Part shown: piece after piece, positions 1 through 9,018 of the stretch
Position numbering within the stretch: the first letter of the stretch is position 1
How the letters are laid out: each line of letters starts with the position of its first letter
Assembly (NCBI GenBank): GCA_031772625.1
Contig: CM062814.1
Coordinates: forward strand, 363,231,750-363,295,749
Reading direction: 5' to 3'
Origin: Pinus tabuliformis
Lineage: Eukaryota; Streptophyta; Pinopsida; Pinales; Pinaceae
DNA: 64,000 nucleotides
Position numbers and translations under genes: made by a program
The notes under the pieces: model-generated
The model's database searches: none
What the model was told of the DNA's origin: nothing
The model's input: the letters and a program-made list of their open reading frames with translations, nothing else

Positions 1-653
1 GATCGCATGGGGTGCTGATGGAAACTGCTACCTTGGGCGGAGTGTGGGAACCTTCTCGAAAAAGAAAGTACACAGGACAGTCCCATATCCAAAGTTTTTG
101 GTCTATCCCCTCTTGATAGAAGTGAGCTGGCTCTTCATGTTGGCTAGAAGAGGAGTACACCAGTCGAACACAGTAGTGAGACAGACAACTGCCACGCCCA
201 TGGTTAGCCGTGATGCCTGATGTAGAGAGGACGATCCGTTCACTCGAGCTATGGTGAACAGGATTATCCTCAGTGATAAACTCGTCACATGTGTGATAGA
301 AATCTGGCTCCCAACCTTCTTGGGATGTCTCGGGCAATATATCTGTATGTAGTCCTCTATCATGAGACTGCTCCGTGTCCTGCCCTGGGAATGTACTACC
401 TCTCCCCTTCGGGAAAGGCCCGTGATAAAATAGATATCCTCCACTTCTACCCTGAGCGGCATATAGTCAATCATAAAGGCTTCCTTCTCGACGTCCCAAT
501 AATCAATGAGCATCTCAAGCAGTTTGCCTTCATATTCGGCAGTTTGAAGAATTTAAGCAAACCGCATCCTCGTAGGGCTTCCAAAGCATCAGGATTATTC
601 ATGACTTCATTATCCACCACTACATGCTCCCTTTCTCGCCACGTGACCGGCAT
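1..653 (-). pseudogene. Antisense PMD-like ORF of element A (broken, runs off window)
   Basis: This protein resembles the plant mobile domain, a domain found in plant transposons and in some domesticated nuclear proteins; its role inside LTR elements is unknown. The start is the ATG at 653-651, immediately after an AG acceptor (656-655). It begins MPVTWREREH, matching MSITWHDREH in the copy at 18918. The PMD-like core has the pattern W-x3-EAF, PLRVEVEDIYFITGLS and RRGE, followed by conserved ITHV-SLSLR and FDWCTPLLANM blocks. A frameshift lies near 520, because the two homologous halves are in different frames, and an in-frame stop lies at about 103 before a further conserved FGYGTVLC block. 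The rest of the gene is left of the window. The resemblance to PMD is my reading of the motif pattern and was not tested by search. Confidence 0.6.
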
Positions 654-654
654 T

Positions 655-884
655 CTGAGAAAAAAATGATTTTCAACCATTAGTTTTTGGTTAAAAAATG
701 TTCGCGGCATATACGCGGGTCCCTGTGCACACAGTTGTGTATAGGCCCACGTGTACGCGGGTTTCATATTACCAACCTGCGTATACACCGGGGTGAAATT
801 TTTGGCAAAAAATTCAATGGTGAAACATTAATTAAAAATCTTAAAACCAGTCACAATCAATTGCAAGCTAAGTATAAGAGTTAC
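655..884 (-). other. Predicted intron in antisense PMD-like gene, element A
   Basis: The donor GTAAC (884-880) follows CTCCAG, and the acceptor TTTTTTCTCAG ends at 655. The homologous copy has donor GTAAC at 18691 after CTTCCAG, and its own intron would be 226 nt against 230 nt here. The intron carries several GTATACGCGGGT-type palindromic motifs that also occur in the LTR. Confidence 0.45.
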
Positions 885-998
885 CTGGAGGTTTTTGAAG
901 AATTTGAACGGTTGAATCTGGCTATGGGAAGTTTGCTCCTTTTGCTCCAAATCCTTTGCTCTCAAACTCAAATGGTGAAAATGGTGAGTCCAAAATCT

Positions 999-1006
999 CT
1001 TTTATA
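999..1006 (-). promoter_or_regulatory. TATA box of the antisense gene, element A
   Basis: Reading minus, CCTATAAAAG is followed after a few bases by GGACTCACCATTT. The other copy has CCTATATAAGG followed by TGACTCACAATTT at 18559-18586. The TATA core and the downstream block are preserved in both copies although the sequence around them has drifted, which supports a real promoter for the antisense transcript. Confidence 0.5.
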
Positions 1007-1009
1007 GGT

Positions 1010-3566
1010 TTTGAAAATGTAAATTTGTTTCAAAATTTGATTTTGTTTGGCCTCATGTGACTTTTAACTTGGGAGCTTGGAATGTCGAGAATTGTTTGAG
1101 TTTCAGGACATTTTGGACATTTTTCGAAAGTTTCGAGACAGTTCCATGACTGCTGACCCATCATGGTAGGTATCGTTTTCTCACTGGCATATAGGTTAGG
1201 GACACCATTCTTCCGTTGCATTATGCATACTAGCCTCCATTTGCCGATACGTCTGCCATATGGTCAATCCCATCATGTTATGGTTCGTAAGCCATATTCA
1301 CTTGCTGATTTTTTAATCATGACACGATGGTAGACCCATCCTTTACATGGGCATCATAGTTAGCACCTCACTGACATTTGTTGCCCATGCTGCTATGATT
1401 TGAGTAGGCCCAGGAGTCCTCCGTAGTCCCGCCATGACTTATGCGTTGAAGACTCATTCCTCTTAGCTTCTTCGCTTTGTTCTGGCCTTATACCCTAGAG
1501 GCTCCTTTGTGTTGAGTTGTACTACTGCATTGCATGTTGACCACTTGCACCTTTTGGCCTATAGCCGACTTCACTTGTACTCGTGTTTAAGCCAACTTTT
1601 GACCATGATGACTGCAAAATCAACCTTGCATACCTTTGACTTCTGCATCTTGACACACCTAGACCCGTGGAAGGAACACACCTTTGAGTGTCACTGACCA
1701 GTTTTCACCTCCTTGCATTGAGCATAGGAATGTTCCATTCCTAGGAACTAGATCATCTGTTTCACTGACACTCGTTCTTTCCACTATACCATAGCATTCT
1801 TTTATTCGTTTTCAAGCTTAATATAAAAAGACAAAAAAAAATTAAATATTCCAAAAAAGAGCGGGAACGGGACAGTATTTCCATTTATTGTTGGCAGCTA
1901 GAGTCAGTCGTGTCGCCCTTGAACAAAGCACTCAAAGCAAAGTCTCCTCCATTTGGGCGGGATTTAGTTTGACTTAGGTATGACTTAACACTGTTATTGA
2001 GTTAGTTCTCCCCTGATTGGTTATCTCTTCCAATCATATGGAGGGTTCATTCATGCCTCCTGCATGACGAACTTATACAGAGTCATCATATGCTGCCACA
2101 TAGTCACATTGAGTCGTGCTTTTGTTCAAGGGAAGTTAGCTTGAGTCGCCCTCTCTGCGGTGTCTCTTGACTCATTTTTTAGTCGGCCATCCCTGCTTGT
2201 CAGTGTCATGTCTATCATCACATCAGCTATATTGGTCCTTTACTCGTGCCGGTTTGAGAAGGTCCCATTGACTTCTTTCTGGCGGGTCTTGTCCTTATCG
2301 ACAACGACATCTAGCTCTGAGGACAGGCCTAGAGCTGCACCCTGGCCCTATTTTCATTATTGATAGGTCACCTTGTGCTCAACATCGATCAGTATCATGG
2401 GTCTTTGACTGAGTGGTTTCCCTTGTGTTCGACATCAGCTTACATTATCACACATTGGGATTCGTGCAGTACCTTGGTTTCCATTTGACCCTATTGGTGG
2501 ATACCTCGCCTCTGTGTCAGCTTTCATTATTGGTTGGTTCAGACGGTTTCTGTCGTGCACTAGCCACATCTTGTGTATGCCGAAAATGTACTTTGGTTGG
2601 GTTACTACATCTCTTTCGTCCGATTCCTTCCACATTATTGGCCTACGGGTTACACTCGCGCTAGATTGATGAAGCATGCCTTAATGCCTTCCTTCTAGCG
2701 GATCTTTCCCTATCGACTCCGACTCATTGCTCTGGGGAAAAGATCTAGAGTCCATTTGGTATTACCTTGGGGTTTGCAGTCATTAGTGGCAGATACTTCG
2801 CTATCAACAGTGGGAAACCATCATTGTCTCCTGATCGATAGATTCTTACAGGGGTTCGACTCCAGCTCATCTATTCACACTTGTTAGATTGTACTAGGTA
2901 CCTTGGCGTTCATTATCATTATCGGTGAGTGGTGTCGCGTTTGTTAATGGTATACATCAATGACCGGTAATCAAACGATTTCTCACATGGTCGACTTCAA
3001 ATCATTTATTCCCATGGTGTAGAAATGTACCACGACGGTCGGTGAAGACCTCAGGTTGTATCAGCATTCAGTGCTTCACTTGACAGTTGCTCCTCTTGCT
3101 GCTAGTTGATACCACTCCACCTTATATGTTGCAGTCAGTCATGGAAACATTCTATATGATGGCACCTGAGTTTGCAGTGTAGTACCATCCTATTCCATCA
3201 TGTTCAGTTGGTACCTTTTGGGATCAGTCTTTGATATCAGTGATTTGTTGCATCTTTCAACATCATCGACAGTCTTATATGTGATATTCAGACATGTACT
3301 TGTTCAATCATGATCAGATGATCCATTATGTATTTTCTAGTCAATTATACTTGTATACTTAGTGGATCCACTTGTACTTGATATGCGGACATGCTTTACT
3401 TCTTCTGAGCATGGGTATGCTTGCCTCAGACAGTGTTTCTTTCTGATCTCCTTTTGTGGCTTGGTAGGTTGAATTCTCGTGAAGTCCTCCTCGGTTTTTG
3501 ACAGATTTCCTTTCCATGTACTTGCTTAATACATTTCGGCCATCATGTACCCCTTCTGACCTCATA
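1010..3566. other. Spacer between antisense gene and 3' LTR of element A
   Basis: About 2.5 kb with no convincing coding region. The part from about 1380 to 2320 is the inverted counterpart of 4593-5342 plus 17946-18180 in element B (about 80 percent similar by eye). The 2270-2350 and 2685-2765 stretches resemble each other, suggesting an old tandem duplication. The short reading frames here are not conserved in the other copy. Confidence 0.5.
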
Positions 3567-3580
3567 TATTAGGGGGCATC
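3567..3580 (+). other. Polypurine tract of element A
   Basis: TATTAGGGGGCATC lies directly before the TGTTATAG start of the LTR, the expected place for the plus-strand priming site. It shows that 3581-4592 is a 3' LTR of an element to its left and not a 5' LTR of the sequence to its right. Confidence 0.6.
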
Positions 3581-4592
3581 TGTTATAGCTCCAAATCTCA
3601 CTCTTATGGTTTGTGATGCTGCACTCATGGCCTAGGGCAACCCCTCCTTCCAGACCTAGTCCTAAAATTTAAAAAATAGTGTTTTATCCCTTATACGCGA
3701 CATTGCCCTGAGTTAAACGCGTGTATACGCGGGTAGGCATATACCCAACCCGTGTATATGTATTAAAACACTTAAAAAAATATAAAACTCCTTATTTTCG
3801 GGCGGAGATCACGGGTTTTACTTGCTGATCACCTATTAGTGCCCGTGGCCCAACTGTTCCCAACTAACTCCCAACTAAAAAACTACTTTGGGAGAGGTAT
3901 AAAAATACCTCAATGGGAAGGCCTAAGGGAGGAGAGACGAGAGAGAAAGGTTATTATGCTGAGATTTTCCCCTGACCAGGTCTGAAGACCCTTGTGCCTT
4001 CTACACTTCCCCCATTTGTACAGGAAACCCTTGTTTCCTTGTGTGTTGATGTTCATCCACTACTTGTGACATCATGAAGTAAGTCATGGAAGGAGTTTTT
4101 TAAAGGCTTGAGGCTAGACGGATTCGGAAGGAAGCTTTGCTTGGAGCCTGCAGAAGGTGACTCAGGTGAAATTATTCCTTTTCTATACTTTATTTGTCTA
4201 TAACAAAAGAAACACATGTCTTGGTTCCTGATATAAATCTTCTTTATGTTTATGATATTCATGTTAGAATTCATATGTGAACGGTTGTTTATATTTCATA
4301 ACTAACTACCTTTCTTTATAACATGAAGATGGTTTCTTTATAAGTTTTTGTCCATATACTGTTGTGTTCTTTGGAATTGGTTGTTTTGAAGTACAAAGGA
4401 GCAAGAGGAACTTGAAGAAGGGTTTGGACCCTTGAGGACCTTATCAAACGTAGGACCTAAGGTACATTCCCTTATCATAGAATTTGCTTATAATAGCATA
4501 ATGGCTGTGTGAATGTGTGTTTCTCTGTATAGAAAACTTTCAGTCTACTAGGGTTTCAACCGAAAAGCCCTAGGGGAACATTTCCCTCAACA
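3581..4592 (+). repeat. 3' LTR of Tat-like element A
   Basis: A 1012-bp LTR starting TGTTATAG and ending CCCTCAACA. It shares the whole layout of the LTR at 24006-24987 (reverse strand): a GGCCTAGGG block near the start, GTATACGCGGGT-type motifs, a CCGTGGNCCAACTGTT block and a common end. A TATA box (TATAAAAATA) is at 3899-3908; in the other LTR this position is degraded to TATGAATAAA. Confidence 0.75.
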
Positions 4593-5046
4593 GTTGATAA
4601 GAGCAAGACCCGCCAGGAAGAAGTCAATGGAGATCTTCTCAAACCATCATGAGCAAAGGACCAAATAGTTGATGTGATAAAACACAAGACTCTGACAACC
4701 AGGGATGACCGACTGAAAAAGAGGTCAAGAGACACCGCAGAAAGGTCATCTCAAGTTTACTTCCCGTGAACAAAAGCATGACTCAAATGTGACTACATGG
4801 AAGCATATGATAACTTTGTATAAGTTTGTCATGTAGGAGGCATAAGCAAACTCTACATATCATTGGAATAAATAACCAATCAGAGAAGTACTAACTCAAT
4901 AGCAAGGTTATGTCTCTCCTAAGTCAAACTAAAGCCCACCCCAATGGATGAAAGACTTAATTTTTTTGAGTGCTTTGTTCAAGTGTGACACAACTTACTC
5001 TAGCTACCATAAAGTATGGAAATAATGTCTCGTTCCCACTCTTTTT

Positions 5047-5048
<2 letters not shown>

Positions 5049-5110
<62 letters not shown>

Positions 5111-5123
5111 ATATATATATATT
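5049..5123. repeat. (TA)n microsatellite
   Basis: An almost pure TA dinucleotide run with two phase breaks, inside the spacer of element B. The homologous place in element A (about 1830-1850) has only an AT-rich stretch, so the run expanded after the copies separated. Confidence 0.9.
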
Positions 5124-5337
5124 GTCTTTTTCATATTCATGAAGCATGGAAAAGAATAAAAGAATGATATAGTATAGTGGAAAGAACAAGTGTCCAAATA
5201 CAAACACGCTAGTTCCTAGGAGGGGAACATTCCTATGCTCAATGGAAGCTGATGAAAACTGGTCAATGGCACTCAAAGGAATGTTCTTTCCATAGGTAAA
5301 AAGGTGTGTCAAGTTGCAGAGGCTAAGTGATTGCAAG

Positions 5338-5342
5338 GTTGA
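5338..5342. other. Target site duplication, left copy (Athila)
   Basis: GTTGA, identical to 17946-17950 on the other side of the element. Confidence 0.9.
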
Positions 5343-5527
5343 TGTAGAGCCTCCAACCTACACCTAGTTACCTATCATTTCAACAGCTTTTCCTCACTTG
5401 TTTCTCTCTTTTACCCCTATTTTCCTCATCAACCTGTCCAGATCATTACATTGCATGTCTTTTAGCATGATTAGTTAACTATGCTAATGTTTGACTGTTT
5501 GTCTAGATTTTTGGCATATGTACAGTG

Positions 5528-5595
5528 ATTCCGCAGCCATTCCGCAATTCCGCAGCCATTCAGCAATTCCGCAGCTGTCTAGCAATTCCGCAGCC
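5528..5595 (+). repeat. ATTCCGCAGCC motif cluster in U3 (5' LTR)
   Basis: Five close copies of ATTCCGCA/AGCC within 70 bases. The 3' LTR has one fewer block (16317-16366). Further copies lie in the internal region at 13541-13593 and 13996-14007. Confidence 0.8.
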
Positions 5596-5979
5596 TTTTT
5601 ATTGTTCGAGATGTTCCACGTGTCTTCTTGAGAAACGGGCCACATGGGCACGTGGGAATGGAGGTGCTAATGGTTCATATGCTATCGGTTGGATCAGCAA
5701 CGCCACGTACACCCTCGGTCAACGCGGATCCATTCTCGGTCAACCAGTCAGCTCAAACGGTGCTGCGTGAGCTAAAAGGACACGGCACTCCAGGTGGCAC
5801 TTCCTCCACGCCACGAAGGTTATGGGAGATAGGATCCAACCTTGGATTCAACCTCCATGACGACCGTACCCTCCAGATAACACACGGACCTGTTTACGTG
5901 TTGCTGTACCATTTAATTAGTATGCTGTTAGTTAATTTCCAGTTACTTAGTTTGCACAGTGGGCAGTTGTCCCTATGCC

Positions 5980-5986
5980 TATAAAT
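5980..5986 (+). promoter_or_regulatory. TATA box of the Athila 5' LTR
   Basis: TATAAAT, about 640 bases from the LTR start, preserved in the 3' LTR at 16734-16740. It would set the start of the genomic transcript. Confidence 0.55.
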
Positions 5987-7194
5987 CCAGCGTCTGCGTA
6001 TGCTTGAGGATTATTTTTTTAGCTACTCAGATCATGTATTTGCTGTAATTTTGTTTGACATATAAACTCTGTTTTAAGACTGCTTTTCCAGCACTTTTTC
6101 ACTGTAATTTCTGCATGATGAATTAATAGAAGACTGCTGTTTTGCCCATCGTCAAGTAGCTGATCTTTCTCTGGTTTAGTGGATGGAGGGCCCCCATTCA
6201 TGACAACCTCTGTACAGTAATATTTACATTTATTTTCCTGCACTTTCTTTATTTGAATTCAGCACTTTTTCATTTTCTTTATGCATGTACAGTTTGCTTT
6301 ATGTCTTTAAATTCTGTCATTTCATTTCCAGCATTTCTATGACTGATCAGCCTTGTTTTCTGCAGGTGTGTTAACCCGGGATAGTGTGTCTTTATTGTTT
6401 TTCTTTACCTCTGATGGTATTTTAAGTTGTCATGTCTATAGCTGCTGATTTTACTTTGCTTTTCTAGTTTAATTTCTAGCTTAGTTTATCAAGTTTCTAA
6501 CAAGTTGTGTACTAATCTGTTGATGATCTCTTTATCATAATTGACCAATCTTTAGGAGATTAGAATATCACTGAGTAGCAGCTTGCTTTGAAGTAGCTTT
6601 TTGGACTCATATCACTAACTCCTTCTTAACTGTGTTTCACATTACAATGTATGTTAGAGACAGAATGTTGAGGAAAGACAAGGTGTTATGATTTGTCATT
6701 TTAGGATTTGATTACTTTTTAGACTCATATATCTAACTCCTTCTTAATCGTGTTTCACATAATACTGTATGTTAGAAGCAGAGTGTTAAGAAACGATGAG
6801 GCATTATGATTTGTCTTTAAAGTAGTGTTTTTTTTTCACTTTTCATTGCAGCAGCATAGATAGTGACTAGTGCCATTAGTTAGCTGTTTTGCTTTCAGTT
6901 TCATTTCGAGTTATCTTTCAAGCTCTTTCTTTACAAGTTCCAAAAGTAGTTAGAAGCCACCATTTACACACACTCACTCATTTAGAAACCACCATACACA
7001 CACAAATCACTCATTTGTTTATAAAATCATCACTCCATCTTAGGAAGTTAAATTGACCACAACACCCCCAAACGACAAAAAAATCTAAGAGGTTACTTAA
7101 GTATATACTGTACACCTTCACTTCATCAGCTTACGAGCCCCGGGTTGACAATTTATGATAGCAATTTAAACAACACTAAATTGACTAAACATTT

Positions 7195-7212
7195 TGGCGC
7201 CGTTGCCGGGGA
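7195..7212 (+). other. Primer binding site, tRNA-Asp type
   Basis: TGGCGCCGTTGCCGGGGA begins three bases after the end of the 5' LTR. This is the standard Athila primer site, complementary to the 3' end of tRNA-Asp, and fixes the element's orientation. Confidence 0.9.
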
Positions 7213-7458
7213 AGTGAAATTAAGTAGCCATATTCTTAGAAAAAAAAAAAAAAAAGCATAAAATTTCAAGAAAAGAAGTTGATAACCTATCAAAGTATGC
7301 TCTCCTCTTGCACTTCAAAGTGATCTGGAGGATCAGAAAAGAGAAAGTTATTGATTTAGTAGTTTCTTGAGTATGCTCTCTTCTTGCACCTAGAGTGACC
7401 TGGAAGATCAGAAAAAGAACTATTAACTTGACTTGAAGAAAAATAATAAAAAAATCAC

Positions 7459-9018
7459 ATGCATAGAGCTAGAGATTCTAGGGGAAGGTTTTTAGCTAGA
7501 GCTCGAAGTTCAATTTTTACAAGTCCATCTGCTTCAAGGAATAGACAAGAGACACCTCCCTCATCTCCAACCGACACTCCTAGCCCTAGAATTCCTGGAA
7601 TTCAAGAGCCAAGAATTGACTCTCCCACACCTTCTATTGAATTTGAACCAGGAAGAGACCCTTCTCTTTCTCCTACAGAAAGACCAATTGTAATTGAGGA
7701 AGTAGAATCATCTGAAGAAGAAGGAGAAATCTCTTCTCATTCACCCTTTGTAGAAGAACCAGAAGATCTTGAAATCCCTAGGGGAACCATCATGGCAGAG
7801 GAAGAAGGAGGTGGTAGAGGTAAAGGTAGAGGAGGAGGAGGAAACAACAATGGAGGAGGTAGAGGTCCCCTTGGAGGAGGAAATAGAGATGGGGATAACT
7901 CATTTGGGTTTCCTATTGTTAATGAGGATTCCCGAGCTACTATGAAAAACATATCGCCATCTGTCCTCCCAAATTTCCATGGGTTAAGAACTGAGGACCC
8001 TGAAACATTTTTATTTGAGTTTGAAGTTGTGTGTCGAACTTATGACTATCTGGATGACTCTCAGAAACTCAAATTGTTCCCTTCAACATTGAAAGATCAA
8101 GCTTTGAAATGGTTCATGGGGTTACTCACTCAATCCATTAGGTCTTGGGATGAAATGAAACAAACATTTTTGGATAGGTATCTGGACTATTGTATGCCTA
8201 CTAATCACAAGGACGAGGTATTTAAAATGATACAAAGAGAATATGAGAGCTTAGAAGATTTACTTGAAAGATTTCAATATAACCTGAAAAGAGCAAAAAT
8301 GAGTAACTTGGATGAAGAGACCTTAAAAGCCCTCCTATTAAAAGCCATTAGAGATGAATGGATAGATATCTTGAACATGATGGGGAAAGGGGATATATCT
8401 CAACTTTCACTCAATGATATAGCAGAACTATGTATCCATCTCTCAAGGGGCAAATCAAAAACTCAAAAAGGGCCTAGAGATCCTTCTCTCCTTAGAGCAA
8501 ATAAATCTGCAACGGGATCTGTAAGTAGGGCTGAAATCGGCAATATGCTTGATGAATTCAAAACTGACATCTTAGGGAGTCTTAGTGAACAATTAGATAC
8601 CCTTAAGATTCACAATAAACAAAAAGCAGAAGCTGAGGCTTTGGCCATTTTTTGCCCGAAATGTAGAAAGAAACATGCTTTAAGGGAATGTCCCTTGGAT
8701 GCACACGTTGTAGAAACATGCGTAATTTGCTCAGAAACTCATGAGACCAAGGATTGTCCTTCAATTCCTGGCCTCAAAGCAATCTTTCAAGAAGATCCAA
8801 ATACACTTGAATCTCTCTGTTTTGTTGCAAGGAGACCTTGGCAAGGGCAACAGAATCAAGGGTTTAACAACTCTATGAATTTTCAACCCCAACCAAATTG
8901 GAATCCTTGGCAACAACCCTTGTCTCAACCTCAAAATCCTTTTCAATCATGGATGCAAAGCATGCAAAATCCTTATGGGAGATTTGCTCAATTCTATCAA
9001 TATCCTCCATCTTTTTAG
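7459..9018 (+). CDS. gag: Athila gag polyprotein (ends at an in-frame TAG)
   Basis: Gag forms the virus-like particle and binds the element's RNA. The 519-residue product starts MHRARDSRGRF, with an acidic, proline-rich N-terminus, a glycine/arginine-rich stretch at about residues 118-147, and the capsid-like retrotransposon gag region at about 175-330 (ETFLFEFE, LKWFMGLL, FLDRYLDYCMPT). Two zinc knuckles of form CX2CX3HX4C lie at C399-C411 and C421-C433. The C-terminal part is rich in Gln, Asn and Pro. The reading frame continues past the TAG at 9016-9018 without interruption into pol, so gag and pol were probably one ORF, as is usual for Athila. Whether the TAG is a mutation (CAG to TAG) or a leaky stop cannot be told from one copy. 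Confidence 0.9.
   Translation: MHRARDSRGRFLARARSSIFTSPSASRNRQETPPSSPTDTPSPRIPGIQEPRIDSPTPSIEFEPGRDPSLSPTERPIVIEEVESSEEEGEISSHSPFVEEPEDLEIPRGTIMAEEEGGGRGKGRGGGGNNNGGGRGPLGGGNRDGDNSFGFPIVNEDSRATMKNISPSVLPNFHGLRTEDPETFLFEFEVVCRTYDYLDDSQKLKLFPSTLKDQALKWFMGLLTQSIRSWDEMKQTFLDRYLDYCMPTNHKDEVFKMIQREYESLEDLLERFQYNLKRAKMSNLDEETLKALLLKAIRDEWIDILNMMGKGDISQLSLNDIAELCIHLSRGKSKTQKGPRDPSLLRANKSATGSVSRAEIGNMLDEFKTDILGSLSEQLDTLKIHNKQKAEAEALAIFCPKCRKKHALRECPLDAHVVETCVICSETHETKDCPSIPGLKAIFQEDPNTLESLCFVARRPWQGQQNQGFNNSMNFQPQPNWNPWQQPLSQPQNPFQSWMQSMQNPYGRFAQFYQYPPSF

Larger units (their letters stand above)
1..4592 (+). mobile_element. Tat-like Ty3/gypsy element A, 3' part only
   Basis: This is the 3' portion of a plus-strand LTR retrotransposon whose pol would lie left of the window. 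It is defined by a polypurine tract and a 3' LTR at 3581-4592 and by an antisense PMD-like gene at 1-1006. The same antisense gene, in the opposite orientation, lies between pol and the missing 3' LTR of element B, so the layout is pol, antisense gene, spacer, polypurine tract, LTR. The LTR matches the LTR at 24006-24987 over its whole length, which identifies the family. Element A ends exactly where element B sequence resumes at 4593, so A is inserted into B. The five bases after the LTR are GTTGA; the matching duplication would be left of the window and cannot be checked. Confidence 0.7.
5343..7191 (+). repeat. 5' LTR of the Athila element
   Basis: 1849 bp, starting TGTAGAGCC and ending ACTAAACA. 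A TATA box (TATAAAT) is at 5980-5986. A cluster of ATTCCGCAGCC-type motifs lies at 5528-5595 in U3. Compared with the 3' LTR it has about 19 extra bases in that motif cluster and about 16 extra bases near 5680. Confidence 0.93.

Noticed and set aside
2160..2677. Short frames in the spacer of element A
   Set aside because: Not conserved in the homologous spacer of element B.
3581..4592. Reading this LTR as the 5' LTR of the sequence to its right
   Set aside because: A polypurine tract precedes it, no primer site follows it, and the sequence to the right is the 3' spacer of an opposite-strand element of the same family.
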